Of a DNA stretch of 28,316 nucleotides, positions 9,282-19,472 are shown piece by piece. Below the pieces are notes generated by a model that was not told where the DNA came from, did not search any database, and saw nothing but the letters and a program-made list of their open reading frames with translations. The DNA comes from Lingula anatina. Lineage: Eukaryota; Brachiopoda; Lingulata; Lingulida; Lingulidae. The DNA is taken from the NCBI RefSeq assembly GCF_001039355.2, contig NW_019774369.1:287077-315392 (forward strand), read 5' to 3'. Each line of letters opens with the position of its first letter. Positions within the stretch are counted from its first letter, which is position 1. Both the position numbers and the translations under genes were made by a program.

Positions 9282-11100
9282 GTGAGATGTTTGCCTAAGA
9301 AATAGTGCTCTTAGCGGGAAGAACTAATTCAATTTTCGACCGCGCTTCTATAATAATATCCTGCATTTGTTATCTCATCAGAAAATTAGGCCAGTTGAAC
9401 TCCAGTTCCATTTTTACCACCTTCCACCTCCGTATCCGGTCACCTCGCTTCGCGGAACTGCACTATTTAGGTTTTGTCGTTTAAAAGTTGCACAGAACGT
9501 TGATTGGTCTATTGATGAGAAAATAGATCTTTAATCCTTATCTATTCTCTGTCAGTAATATCGCATTTGGAAAATTGTAGGAGAAAGACGTGTCCATTGT
9601 TTTCGATAAATACATTTGATAAATACACATTTTGATGTGAACAAAATTGAATATACATGTATTCTTGAACTTAAGTAGAGCAATTTTTGGTCTGAAATTT
9701 AGACCAATTTTGGGTTAAACTTTTCTGTGAAATCAGCGCTTAAGCAGGACTATAGTCAACCGGTCTCACTCGCCATGGCNGGGGGTGCGGAGGAAGAGTA
9801 GCGGCGCAGGATAAAAGAGAAAAATAGAATGAATAAATGAATGAATGAGCAAATGAAAGAGGGGGTGATTGAAAGGGGGAAGAAGGGATGGAAAGGTGAA
9901 AATAAACAAAGAAAATAGAGAGCAAATAAGATAGAAAGACAAAATCAAGACAGTTTATATTTTATAGTTAACGAGGAATAACATATTCCCACAGGAACAA
10001 TAAGACCTACTTCACATATCACTATCGTTTTATTAATACTATAGATACAAACGTAATTAACACAATAACGGGGATTGCCTGGCCTTGCTCATCTATTGGG
10101 TTACACCTTGGGCCCAGCTTGCCCGATGGGTCTATAACTATATCTATAAACTGTACAATGATGTCCTTTATTATTATTTTTTTTTAGGGGGGGGGGGGGC
10201 GGAGCGACCCCACCCCACCCCACCCCGCCCCCTAAGCTACTGAGACACATTCAAACAGCCTAATGAACGGAACGAAACAAAATCAAACAACTGTTGCCGA
10301 CCAAAACATCTTTCTTATCTCCCACTCCCCCTACATATCCAAACACACACTAAGCAAATGCATGGAGCCGCCAGTGGTTTATGAGCGCCAGCTTGGGTTA
10401 TATTTCCCAGTGTGACATAGGTGGTGAGACGGGCCACCAGAAGTGAGGGATATGAACCACGTGCACCACGTGTGGCCAGCTGAGAAACTCTTGGTCGTAT
10501 TCACACTGAACACAACCAGGGGTCATCTGTACAGTTGTATTGACCTAAACGTTTTTTTAGGAATAATTGCAATCAAGCCGGTGTGCGCACATCATTTCTT
10601 GAGAGAGATTAGATTCCCAAGTATAAATTGGTGTGGAGCGATTAAAGGCTACTGCGACGACGCTCGCTCGAATGGATTAAGATTTTATTTAAACCTGGTG
10701 TGAATGCGGTCTCAGCCGAGGCCAGAGCCAGAGAGCCAGTGGAGTCTCCTTGTTGAAGTAGATAGAGATTTTGCTTGATAGAAAGCAGACACCTACATGT
10801 ATTTCACAAAGGTAGTATATTGGGGCATTTATTTGGTGTGCTTGGCAAACTCAGATCTTGCTTGAGAATCATTTAAAAAACGAGAGGCTAAGCTCCGAGC
10901 AGCGGCTTCATTTTTAATCATTAGATTTGTGGAAAGCGTGTTCCTACTTTCCCAACGCTCATCGGATGTGAGAAATTGCAAACTTCAACAGTAACCGCTC
11001 TGGATGACTAACGGTATATGAATGGAATGATAAATGCTACTAGTTTGCAATATTTAGAATGTTCAATTAATTTGGCAAAGTTAATCGAATCCGTACAAAT
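9282..11100. other. Intergenic stretch with an ambiguous base and simple tracts
   Basis: It contains the only ambiguous base (N at 9780), an A-rich purine stretch after it, a G tract followed by CACCC repeats at 10187-10233, and two CACGTG hexamers at 10458 and 10467. No gene is supported. Confidence 0.5.
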
Positions 11101-11239
11101 TTACAGAGAATTCGTTTTCCTCCCAGGAACGTCTCGCTCCCCACAAGCAGAGGATAGCCCAGGCTTGTGGCTCGAGCTGGAGAGAAACTTAAGGGCCTAT
11201 ACTGAGGGAGAATTAAAGGTCCTGGTTTTGGGTTTGATA

Positions 11240-11475
11240 GATGTGACAGCGTTTCAGAGATACAAAGTTTGACACTCGACTTTCGTTTGCACGTGCGGGA
11301 ATAAGGTTTCTTCCTCTGAACAGCGGTAGCTTTTGGAAAACAAATCTTCTCCGGCGTGCGTGCCAGTGGTGTTGTAAACAAGAATCTCTGCGCTGTTCTT
11401 CAGTTGCCTCCTGACTGGCCACAGCAAGCGGAGCAAGGGTCTGACGGATAACGCCATTGGTAAACTATTTCAGCA
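11240..11475 (+). other. GC/CpG-richer block, possible 5' leader of the Shisa-like gene
   Basis: This stretch, which runs into the candidate exon at 11476-11518, is clearly richer in G, C and CpG than its surroundings and ends at a good donor, AAG|GTCAGT. That is what a first exon looks like. Several frames on both strands are open simply because of the base composition. It is assigned to the Shisa-like gene by position and phase only. Confidence 0.3.
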
Positions 11476-11518
11476 ATGCCTAGCAAGCCGGAGGGCGCGC
11501 AGTGGATTTTCAACCAAG
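11476..11518 (+). CDS. Candidate first coding exon of the Shisa-like gene (no signal peptide)
   Basis: The ATG at 11476 opens 14 codons plus one base (MPSKPEGAQWIFNQ) and ends at AAG|GTCAGT, leaving phase 1, exactly what the exon at 16171 needs. The joined product would be 398 residues with no N-terminal signal peptide. That is possible because some Shisa-like proteins of the SHISAL2/FAM159 type lack one and insert through the transmembrane helix (family knowledge). An in-frame TAA lies 15 bases upstream. The competing choice is the signal-peptide exon at 12989-13043. Confidence 0.3.
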
Positions 11519-12988
11519 GTCAGTTCTGTCCACTTCTTGCATTTATTTTCAAATAACCAAATTATTCTATCAATTTTGCCAAGTGACAAACTGTGCGTTT
11601 TAAGAAGTTTGGGTCACAAAATAATGTTTTGCCAGAACAAGTAAAAATATATGAAGATGGTTTTACCCAAAAAAATGGGTAATTGTTCGAAAGGTTTGTG
11701 GTAGCACATGTACTTTGAAGGTGGGGTAATATTTCCCTCCCCCTCCCCACCCCCCACCCCCACCCCACACCCCCAACACCACCACCAGCCACCACCAACT
11801 CTAATACACTCCCGCCTGCAGTTGTTTCCTTTGCTCACTTGGGTTATTACTCCATCTAGCATATTTATAGTATAATCTAGCATATTTATATAATCGTTAT
11901 CCAATTTGTCACAAGCAAAGCAGCATGGGGACCTGCTCGGTTCAAATGTTAATTGATAAGTGGCGATTTAGACCGAATGCCCCAGTTTTTATACAGAAAT
12001 CCATACATTATATGTAATGAAACATATAATGGGGCTGGTGCTTATATTGGGCGGTTTTTGGGGCACCCTAAATGGAGAATTGATCTAAAGAAATGAAGAT
12101 TATGATTAACGATTCTACTCGGGTCAGATGGACAGCCAGAACGTTCATAAATGTTAGTTACCATTAGCAAAACATTTTACGTAAATGATTACTGTACTGT
12201 GTATGCAACTTCTCCTGTGTTGATGAAAGGTCCGTGAGAGTCATGACACAATGCATTAGGCAGATAAACAACAATATCGTGCTTCAATCAACCCTTATAA
12301 ACAAGTGGCGCGAAATAGCAGTTTAGTATATACCAGTAAGCATGCGAGCGTATGATATTCAATACCCTTTCCAAGTCACCCGTGACGTTTTAACTGACAC
12401 TCGCAGCAGGCGTATCGGTGTCAAGAGTCCTCCAAAACACATTTTAGTTTCCTGACGTTCCTGAGTGCCTGTAAGAAAAACTCGTCTAATTTAATCCAGA
12501 TTTCTTTATCATAGCTGGGACCCTTCATACAAGATTGATGGATCTTAGAGCATAATTTATGCAAACTTTGTAGGAAACAAATGCATCCCAGAATGTACAA
12601 TGCATTTATGTACAATACGAGGGGAATTTAAAATATAAATAAATCAAGGCATGTATAAGGATATTTAAAAAATTAGCACTATCAAAAAACTGAAACAGCA
12701 TTGTCTTTCCTTGAAACAAATGTCAATATATTTGCTGTGACACATGTAGATAACGCTGGTCTTGTCTCTAGCAGGTAATGATTGAAATTAGCTTTCATTA
12801 TTATATTATATATTATCATATATTACTGGCTCTGCTCAGACTTCACATTCGACGCAGAGAGTCGGAACAAAACACAGAGCAAAGAACAAAAATTATCATT
12901 AATATTTTATCAGCTTGCCCATAACATCCGGAAAGTTTTTTTTTTTTTTTTTTTTACCATGCTCTTTGCAACTTTTCCCAAATCGCAG
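11519..12988 (+). other. Inferred intron of the Shisa-like gene
   Basis: It contains a run of C-rich CACCC-type repeats (11738-11800) and a direct repeat CTAGCATATTTATA (two copies around 11858-11890). No further exon or mobile element is recognised. Confidence 0.35.
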
Positions 12989-13043
12989 ACGATGAAAACT
13001 ATGGATGCAATCAAAATATTCGTCCTCCTCTTTGTAGTCTAAG
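12989..13043 (+). pseudogene. Signal-peptide-like exon ending in an in-frame TAA
   Basis: A pyrimidine-rich acceptor (CTTTTCCCAAATCGCAG) is followed by a 55-base stretch and a strong donor, AAG|GTAAGC. From the ATG at 12992 it encodes MKTMDAIKIFVLLFVV, a convincing short secretory signal, and leaves phase 1, which fits the exon at 16171 perfectly. The last complete codon (13040-13042) is TAA, so translation would end just before the Shisa domain. Explanations include an inactivating mutation, a sequencing or assembly error, a haplotype difference or an unrelated coincidence. Apart from that codon it has every property expected of the true exon 1. Confidence 0.35.
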
Positions 13044-13665
13044 GTAAGCTCTTCAAGGCCGAACGTTCTTTCCAATTAACGATACTTTATTTCAACTCCA
13101 AGATAGCAAAGCAGAGAATTAGAACCATATGCGGCTATATGAGACGCACTACGAGAGTCGCTCGTATATCAATTAGTGTCTTTTTTTTTAGTCTAAAGTT
13201 TTTTTATCGAAACTAGCAAAATATACCACGCCTTAACATTTGTTCCGGGAGCTACGTCTCCAATAAAGTGGTTGAAATGTTTATTTCTTTAAACATTTTG
13301 CCTTAAAATATCCTTCCATCAGAACTTCCGCTTTTCCCTAATTTTACTCTTGTTAAAAAGATGTGTATTATAAAAAGTAGTGGGCGATGTTTATATTCCA
13401 TAGGCCCTCCTTTGGCAAACGAATTAAAGGGTTTCAATTTAATAAGAACCATTCGAGGTCAGATTCGATGTTTGTGAGATAAACGTGCGAGATGAAGCGA
13501 CAAGCCGTTCATGTTTCCGCCTCTTGTCGCCCAGGATTAACGTTAGAACCTACAATCTTACTGGGAAGAGAGACATAGCGAGCGAATTTTTGACGAGGAA
13601 AACTCGGTAAACTCTTTAACTCTTTTACTTCCCTGAATCAACCTCTTCCTTTTCATTTATCCATA
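13044..13665 (+). other. Intronic stretch
   Basis: AT-rich sequence with T tracts near 13180-13205. No exon or element is recognised. Confidence 0.4.
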
Positions 13666-13741
13666 TGACGTCATTATTTTATCTCCAGCTAGGTGACGTC
13701 ACTTGGACCTCGAACATTGATGGTTTCACAAGATATAAAAG
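13666..13741 (+). promoter_or_regulatory. Two full CRE sites followed by a TATA box
   Basis: The perfect palindrome TGACGTCA occurs at 13666-13673 and again at 13694-13701, 28 bases apart. TATAAAAG follows at 13734-13741. The order and spacing (CREs about 30-70 bases upstream of TATA) resemble a cAMP-responsive RNA polymerase II promoter on the plus strand. It could drive an internal or alternative transcript of the Shisa-like gene, but no well-phased exon follows: an ATG at 13832 opens a hydrophobic peptide (MYMLLKFFFLIIDLPFFE) that ends at a weak donor in phase 0 instead of phase 1. Confidence 0.35.
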
Positions 13742-14069
13742 TCATAAAGTCATTGTTTCATACAAAGTGAATCTAAACCATATAATGGATATTGATAGCA
13801 AAATTTGCTTTATTTCTGATGCAGAAAATTGATGTATATGCTTTTAAAATTCTTTTTCCTTATTATTGATTTACCCTTTTTCGAGGTGGGAAAACACTTG
13901 ATGATTTTATTTTTTTAATTACATAGCGTTAGTAGAACTTCATTGAAGCTTGTGGTGCTTAGCGTGGCACGGCTCATCTCAGAGTAATACGTTTTAATTT
14001 TTGGAATAATTATACGCAGAATTGAGGCAGAGTTGCTGCTGACTGCAGGTTAACACATGTACATCAGTG
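13742..14069 (+). other. Intronic stretch up to the tRNA-Glu gene
   Basis: AT-rich sequence with two short ATG-initiated frames after the CRE/TATA block (13789 and 13832), neither with a phase suitable for the downstream exon. Nothing else is recognised. Confidence 0.3.
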
Positions 14070-14141
14070 TCCGACGTGGTCTAGTGGTTAGGATATCTGG
14101 CTCTCACCCAGGTGGCCCGGGTTCGATTCCCGGCGTCGGAA
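14070..14141 (+). tRNA. tRNA-Glu: tRNA-Glu (anticodon CTC)
   Basis: A 72-base cloverleaf. The acceptor stem TCCGACG pairs fully with CGTCGGA, and the discriminator is A. The anticodon CTC is at 14103-14105 in the loop CTCTCAC. The A-box-like TGGTCTAGTGG and the B box GGTTCGATTCC are intact. TTTT at 14148-14151 and a longer T run at 14156 can terminate transcription. It has no intron. It lies on the same strand as the Shisa-like gene, probably in one of its introns. Confidence 0.97.
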
Positions 14142-15233
14142 AGTACGTTTTACAATTTTTTTCAGTCTCGTCAGTGGAATTAAAATGAAAAAAAAAAAAA
14201 AAAATCCACCTTATTTTACACCTTATTTTGTGACTCTCTTTAATGAAATTTTCACCAAAAGATACTCCCATCTTCAATTGATAGTAGATAGGAAGGCGCA
14301 GTACAAGATGTTATCAGTATGACCTTCATATTTAGTTTTCCCCTTTATTTCCTGATCAGCCACGCCAGCTACAGCGGGGCGTCTCTGCAAGACCAAAAAA
14401 CACGACTATCAAAAACCACAAACCTACACCAAATCTCGATAAACACGTAAAATGATACAACGAGGAATGCAAAAACTACTTGTAGCTGATAAGTTATTTG
14501 AGATACGACAGGAAATATTTCCCATTTATCATAACTGAGATTGTTGGACTTTTTCTGTTTGCCAAAAGTTTCACGTTACTGAATTGTCATTACACTATGT
14601 GCAAGGGCCGATATCCCAAAATCATATTGGCCTGAAAACTGGTCTTAACTTTTAGACCCCAAAATTAGCCTTCCTTTGTTCATGATAGTAAAACACTTGA
14701 ATTAAGTGGTCTATTTTGTGATACAAAAGTCAAGGAGTTTCAATTATTAGTATCACCTCTGATTCATCTGGGGTCAAAGTAGACTGGCCCCAGTTAAAAA
14801 AAAAAAAAAAAAAAAAAAAAACTCAAATTAGTCCCCGTGGCTAACATCTTTGTAACCAACGTTACATGGTCACATGCACATATCTTACTCAGTGTTTTTT
14901 TTTTTTTTTTAACTAGGGCCTGAAATTTTGGTATTTATGTTCAGACCGGTCATCGGACCATGTTCTCTTCTGTAATGGGCTTTTTTATTACAGCGTGGGC
15001 AGGGGTTCTCCAGACGGACTCGCTGACACGATCGTCGGGGAACTGACGGTGAAGCTTATTGTCCCCAATGAACAGAAAAAGATTCCATGCCAGTGCTTAA
15101 ACCTCTGGGATATAGTTATGAGGATGCCCATCTCCGCCTTTCAACGTCAGAGTCAACTTACCGGTATCCGTTTTCCCTTCAATGTTTTTGCAAGACAATT
15201 AAAATTTCATATTCACCGTCAGCTCTCTCTGCC
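14142..15233 (+). other. Intronic stretch with mobile-element fragments and A/T tracts
   Basis: Poly-A tracts lie near 14188 and 14797-14821 and a T tract near 14896. Segments near 14605-14790 (TTAGACCCCAAAATT, GGTCAAAGTAGACTGG) resemble the MITE family at 17236. An open frame at 14995-15273 follows an acceptor-like TTTTTTATTACAG but lacks an ATG start, a good donor or a recognisable domain. Confidence 0.35.
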
Positions 15234-15262
15234 CCCTGAGTTTCAGAAGTATTTGGAAACTC
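15234..15262 (+). repeat. Solo copy of the CCCTGAGTTTCAGAAG repeat
   Basis: CCCTGAGTTTCAGAAG, with TGGAAACTC shortly after, matches the left arm of the inverted-repeat element at 16955-17079, which continues into TGGAAACTC in the same way. It is probably a fragment of the same dispersed repeat. Confidence 0.55.
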
Positions 15263-15316
15263 CCTTCTATTAAAGATTACAAAAAACGTCATAGAGCATT
15301 CTAATATGTGTACCCT

Positions 15317-15476
15317 GACTCCCAGGGTACACGTATGACTCCCAGGGTACACATATGACTCCCAGGGTACACATATGACTCCCGGGGTACACATATGACT
15401 CCGTGGGTACACATATGACTCCCAGGGTACACATATGACTCCCAGGGTACACATATGACTCCCAGGGTACACATAT
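15317..15476. repeat. Minisatellite, eight 20-base units
   Basis: Eight head-to-tail units of GACTCCCAGGGTACACATAT run over 160 bases. Unit 1 carries G for A (CACGTAT), unit 4 has CCCGGGG and unit 5 has CCGTGGG; the others are identical. A degenerate partial unit flanks each end. On the minus strand the unit has no stop in the frames read, which produces long artificial open frames. Confidence 0.95.
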
Positions 15477-15760
15477 GACCCGGTCTGCAACACAGTCAAA
15501 AAACGTGCTATATGCACATGGCCCCATACAAATGACGGAGACATACGAAACCGCTGCCTGAAAAAAAAATGTGACATTTCGGGCGAGGTTTTTCACATTG
15601 AAACGCCAGCTTAATCTTTGTGCTTCCTGTAATAAAATACTTTTTTTCGGCAAAGGCAAGAGTACGTGTGGCCCCTAACTTTTTACCAATAAAAAGCCAC
15701 AGTTCATGAGCAATAATTGGATGAAATAAATGGTTATTTGAGCAACAAGCTGTCTTGCAG

Positions 15761-15806
15761 GTGTGTGTGTGTGTGTGTGCGTGTGCGTGTGTGTGTGTGT
15801 GTGTGT
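15761..15806. repeat. (GT)n microsatellite
   Basis: An approximately 46-base GT repeat with two GC interruptions, followed by a G tract and then a C/CT-rich stretch to about 15890. Confidence 0.95.
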
Positions 15807-16170
15807 AGGGGGGGCAGGGTCAACCGGATTTCCAGGGAGGACATAGCAGGTACACCCCCCTCATCCCCTCCCCTTCCCCCTCTTAAACGAGAAAACTCGA
15901 TTTTCCATCCCGGTGCTTGACATGTTGTAAAATGGTTTTCGCATACCTTTCATAAGTTAATAATTCTTCATCCTGAAGCCCTCCCCCCCTCGAATATATT
16001 TTATTTTTGAAATTCTTGTAAGTTTCAGAAACGAAACCACCGTTCTTTTCGTGTTAGTTCGGGACCAGGTAAAGGTAAATTAAGCGATTCAGTTCAAAGT
16101 TATTATTACAATGCACGAACTTGGGCACGCAAATTCTTCGTAAACGTAATTCGAGTTGTTGTTGTTTCAG

Positions 16171-16351
16171 AATCCAAGGAGCCCTACTGTCCTGGGTATC
16201 TTGATAGATATGGCGTGTGGAACAACGGGTTCTCATGCCCCGAGCTGGACCCCGAGCCAGAGAAGTACTGCTGTGGTTCCCAGCAAGCACGCTATTGCTG
16301 CCCACCGCCCAGCGAGGCGCCGCAGCCAGAAGGATTTGATTTACTGGAAAA
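16171..16351 (+). CDS. Shisa-like membrane adaptor, exon with the six-cysteine ectodomain
   Basis: The acceptor GTTGTTGTTTCAG and donor AAA|GTGAGT bound 181 bases entered in phase 1 and left in phase 2. The exon encodes the diagnostic Shisa/STMC6 ectodomain: CPGYLDRYGVWNNGFSCP, then YCCG, then RYCC, giving single cysteines at residues 21 and 37 and pairs at 48-49 and 57-58 (numbered with the 11476 start). The usual extra cysteine of classical Shisa (CCGxC) is replaced by serine, so the core is the six-cysteine form seen in Shisa-like relatives. The cysteines should form disulfides in the secretory lumen or outside the cell. A proline/glutamate-rich linker (PPPSEAPQPEGFDLL) leads to the membrane exon. 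Vertebrate Shisa proteins modulate receptor trafficking or AMPA receptors; which partner applies here cannot be told from sequence. Confidence 0.9.
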
Positions 16352-16641
16352 GTGAGTTGAGCTTGGTCTTCCCGTCTATCTCTTTACTATACCCCGAGCG
16401 TCAGAAGTAGGCCTAACCCGTGATAGCGGGAAAAGTGAAGAAGGAGAGCTACATCAGCCACCAAAATAAATGACTATCTCTGTCGATGTATGATTCTGTC
16501 TATTTGTACGTGCGCCCACCCACACGCCCGTCTGTGTGCCTTTCTGTTTAAAACGCACGACCACAAGCACATACATGTACGAAATGCGCCCACACTCAAG
16601 CATACACAGACAATAGAACACACACGCACGTATCTTTCTTA

Positions 16642-16666
16642 TCTCTCGCTCTCTCTCGCTCCTTCT

Positions 16667-16734
<68 letters not shown>
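16642..16734. repeat. Second composite microsatellite (CT)n-(CA)n-(GA)n
   Basis: An interrupted CT repeat, then CACACACATGG, then an uninterrupted GA repeat of about 34 bases. The layout is the same as at 7571-7672, with self-complementary arms. Confidence 0.9.
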
Positions 16735-16735
<1 letters not shown>

Positions 16736-16954
16736 TGAAAGTTAAGAGCTTTCATATCTCCTTAGTCTATTTCTAGAAAAGAACGGATAAGGTACAGCTT
16801 TCGCTTAATTTTACCCAAAAAAAAATGGACCTTATTTCTTTCTCAGATTATAAACTTTTTAAGCCCATGGTGTTATAGTCAACAGAAAACAGGGTGATTC
16901 CCCAGGCGTTCGGAATATCACAGGTGCAACGGGATTAGCTTGTCTGTCTGCCAG

Positions 16955-17079
16955 AACGACCCTGAGTTTCAGAAAGACCTGGAAACTCATCTCTCCACCC
17001 CAGCACTCCTGTGCCGTAACTGAGTAACGCTAATAGTACAGAGGTGAATTCCCACAGACTTCTGAAACTCAGGGTTGTT
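16955..17079. mobile_element. Small inverted-repeat element
   Basis: The arm AACGACCCTGAGTTTCAGAA at 16955 is mirrored by TTCTGAAACTCAGGGTTGTT ending at 17079, which differs by one base and a one-base gap. The interior has no coding frame. A fragment with the same arm occurs at 15234. It is probably a MITE of unknown family. Confidence 0.5.
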
Positions 17080-17235
17080 AGACCGGAGGTTGACGAGACA
17101 AAAAACGCGTGAGAATTCTTAAAAGAAATTTCGGAAGCGCTGTCGACATTGTTTAAGTTGATAAAGGGCTTACCTGAGTAATCGAGCTGCAGAGGAAATT
17201 ATATACATTGTAGATGTTTTTGTTTTCTTACCCAA

Positions 17236-17497
17236 GGGGCGGTTTCACAAGTAGGACTTTGGCCCCAAACATTTAGTTTAAATATTTACGCCAAAATTTC
17301 AGTCTTTTCTGTGAAAGATAAATCTTTAGTTTTACACTTTGGTAAATAAAACATTGATCTCAATGATGAAAAAATTTCTTTTTGCTATGTTTTATTTATC
17401 CTAATAATTTCTCTAGGATCAAAGTAGACTAAAATTTTAGTCTTAAGGAGCAGTTTTCTATAATTTTCGGACTAAATCCTTTTGTGAACTAGACCCC
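17236..17497. mobile_element. MITE-like element, GGGG...TTCACAA termini
   Basis: The left end GGGGCGGTTTCACAAGTAGG is the imperfect reverse complement of the right end CCTTTTGTGAACTAGACCCC, with further inward pairing (GGACTTTGG against GGACTAAATCC). The 262-base interior is AT-rich and non-coding and contains words such as GGATCAAAGTAGACT that recur near 14771. No target-site duplication is clear. Confidence 0.5.
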
Positions 17498-19173
17498 ATT
17501 TTTTTTTACCTTGGTAAACTCACCGATTAGTACCTGAGGTGTGCGATTAGTTCACTTGCCAAGTCTGCGTGTTCCTGACTGGGGTGGATGTGTGTAGAAC
17601 GGAAAAAAAGAGACGCTATTGTGCGCGATCGTGACAGAAAGGGTGTGACTACTTGTTTTTTTAAACGGCGTGTTTTTTTCAGCCTCTCAGTGAGTGTCAT
17701 ATCTTGATATAGCAAACATCTAATTTTCCTGAAAATGTCAACACTTTTCGCTTTGTCACCAGAGTATACCGTGTGCAAAGCCGTTGACATAATTCGAAAT
17801 TGGAGAGATGCTATAGCCACTCAGAAAAAATGCGTGGGGATAAATTTCCCTTATCCCACCGTTTTTTCCGCAAGTGACCTACATGGGCTGACCCCCCCCC
17901 CCCCATACACACACAAATGCCCATCTGAATGAAAAGAGAGGAGAAATTCCATATCATTTCATTTTTATAAGTGGATGCGGTACTAGCACTGTGGTGTAAC
18001 ATTTGTACACTGTAACAAACAGCTATTCATGGAAGACTGAAAAGACTAGTTTAACCAAAGAGGACGACTGCATTACCCTTTGTAGCCTGTTACCGTTGTT
18101 TAGTTAAATTAACACTTGTACGTGTCAGGAATTCACCATTGTGGTCTCAACAAACAAAATGCTTGGTAGTTCCTGTCGTTTTTCCTGATTGTTTTGGTAA
18201 GAAATAACACTTACAGTCGAGCAGTAATCACCAAAACTCATACTCAATTACAGAGCGGGGGATAATTGAGCTAAATCCACTTTGGAGAAAATTTCCCCCC
18301 TTAAAATGATGAAAACACCCTTGAATGATAGGAGTCTTTGTGTAGGCTAAGGTTAGCTTCATCTAATTCTCACGTGCAATTGTGAAGTAAAATATAATAT
18401 CCTGTAATAAATATCAGTTAACAGCAAATATCCACTTGGCATTTCTACTGCCCTTTTTTAACTGTGATAAAGATGTTTATTCTAAGATAAGAAAAATATG
18501 GAAGCGTTTGCAGAAATACCGAACGGAAACGATAAGTCTCATAACGAGGTTTCTGAATGAAGATATGCTTCGAAATTGCTCCGGTGCACAAAACTGTCTA
18601 GTATTTTAATACTTATCAAAATAAGCACCATTCTGCTAAAACAGAAACGAAGATATAATAGACCAGAAAGCACTATGTATCTATTAAAATATTCTTAAAG
18701 AAACATTTCAGTGGGCAACGTAGTCGTTTTCTACAGTAGGCCCAAATTTCAAAGAGGATTGGGACCGAAAACCTAACAAGAGTTATCGTGAGACCTGGAA
18801 ACCCCAAAACGCTCGGTTTTCACTCGCTGCACCGCGTGCGCTCGGTTTTCACTGGTGTTTTCACTCGCTGCACCGTTGAACTACGTGAAATCTGTCTTCA
18901 ATGGGCAGTTGGTAAAATTAGAATAGATACATACAAATGTACCAGGAGCAACACCGCACAGAATGAAAAAAAGGACCACTTCAAAGAGGACGCCCGTTGA
19001 AATATGGCTGAAACTTAACAGGCTAATTGGGCAAATGGCGGGGATATCTCACAACTCTAAGGTGTAGCCGAGATTGATTAATTTCCAAAGGTTTTACGTT
19101 GAAATAACTTGTGGGAATGGTTTCTTATCGCCATTCATTCGAGTAAGATCAATTCTAGTTTTGGGGAGAACGT

Positions 19174-19472
19174 GGGGCCTGTTACGATAAAGGTCTTAGT
19201 TTTGGGCGATTAGAGCTAGCATCAGATACAGTCGACTCTGCGAGTCAGCTCTGTTGTAAAAGCGTTTTCAGAACGACTGGCCCGCAAGAATATAGGTGGT
19301 ATACCTTATCGTCACCAATAAGGGTAAAAAAATCACTGTCAATGGAATCATAATTTGCTATAGTGACCAAAAAGATGAGGTTAGCAGTCTTTTAGACTTT
19401 CTTTAAGACTTTGCCGGCTAAAATCCACAGCAGGCCTATTTTCAACAACATCCGTTTTGTGAAACGGGCCCC
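19174..19472. mobile_element. Related MITE-like element
   Basis: It begins GGGGCCTGTTACGATAAAGG and ends CCGTTTTGTGAAACGGGCCCC, and inside the right end has TTTAGACTTTCTTTAAGACT. The right terminus closely resembles that of the element at 17236-17497. The left terminus is diverged, so the boundary is approximate. Confidence 0.35.

Noticed and set aside
11018-11457. Four overlapping open frames on both strands
   Set aside because: They are explained by GC-richer composition near a likely 5' exon. No domain and no splice agreement.
14995-15273. 92-codon plus-strand frame after an acceptor-like TTTTTTATTACAG
   Set aside because: It starts at a GTG, has no donor in a phase that would feed exon 16171, and its end overlaps a dispersed repeat.
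15317-15476. Regular direct repeats as a CRISPR array
   Set aside because: The 20-base units are contiguous with no unique spacers, in an animal genome with no cas genes.
15179-15659. Two long overlapping minus-strand open frames (about 130 codons each)
   Set aside because: They exist because the 20-base minisatellite lacks stops on that strand. The repeated peptide is just the repeat read in successive frames.
17527-17820. 97-codon minus-strand frame within the large Shisa intron
   Set aside because: No recognisable motif, no splice partners, and AT-rich surroundings.
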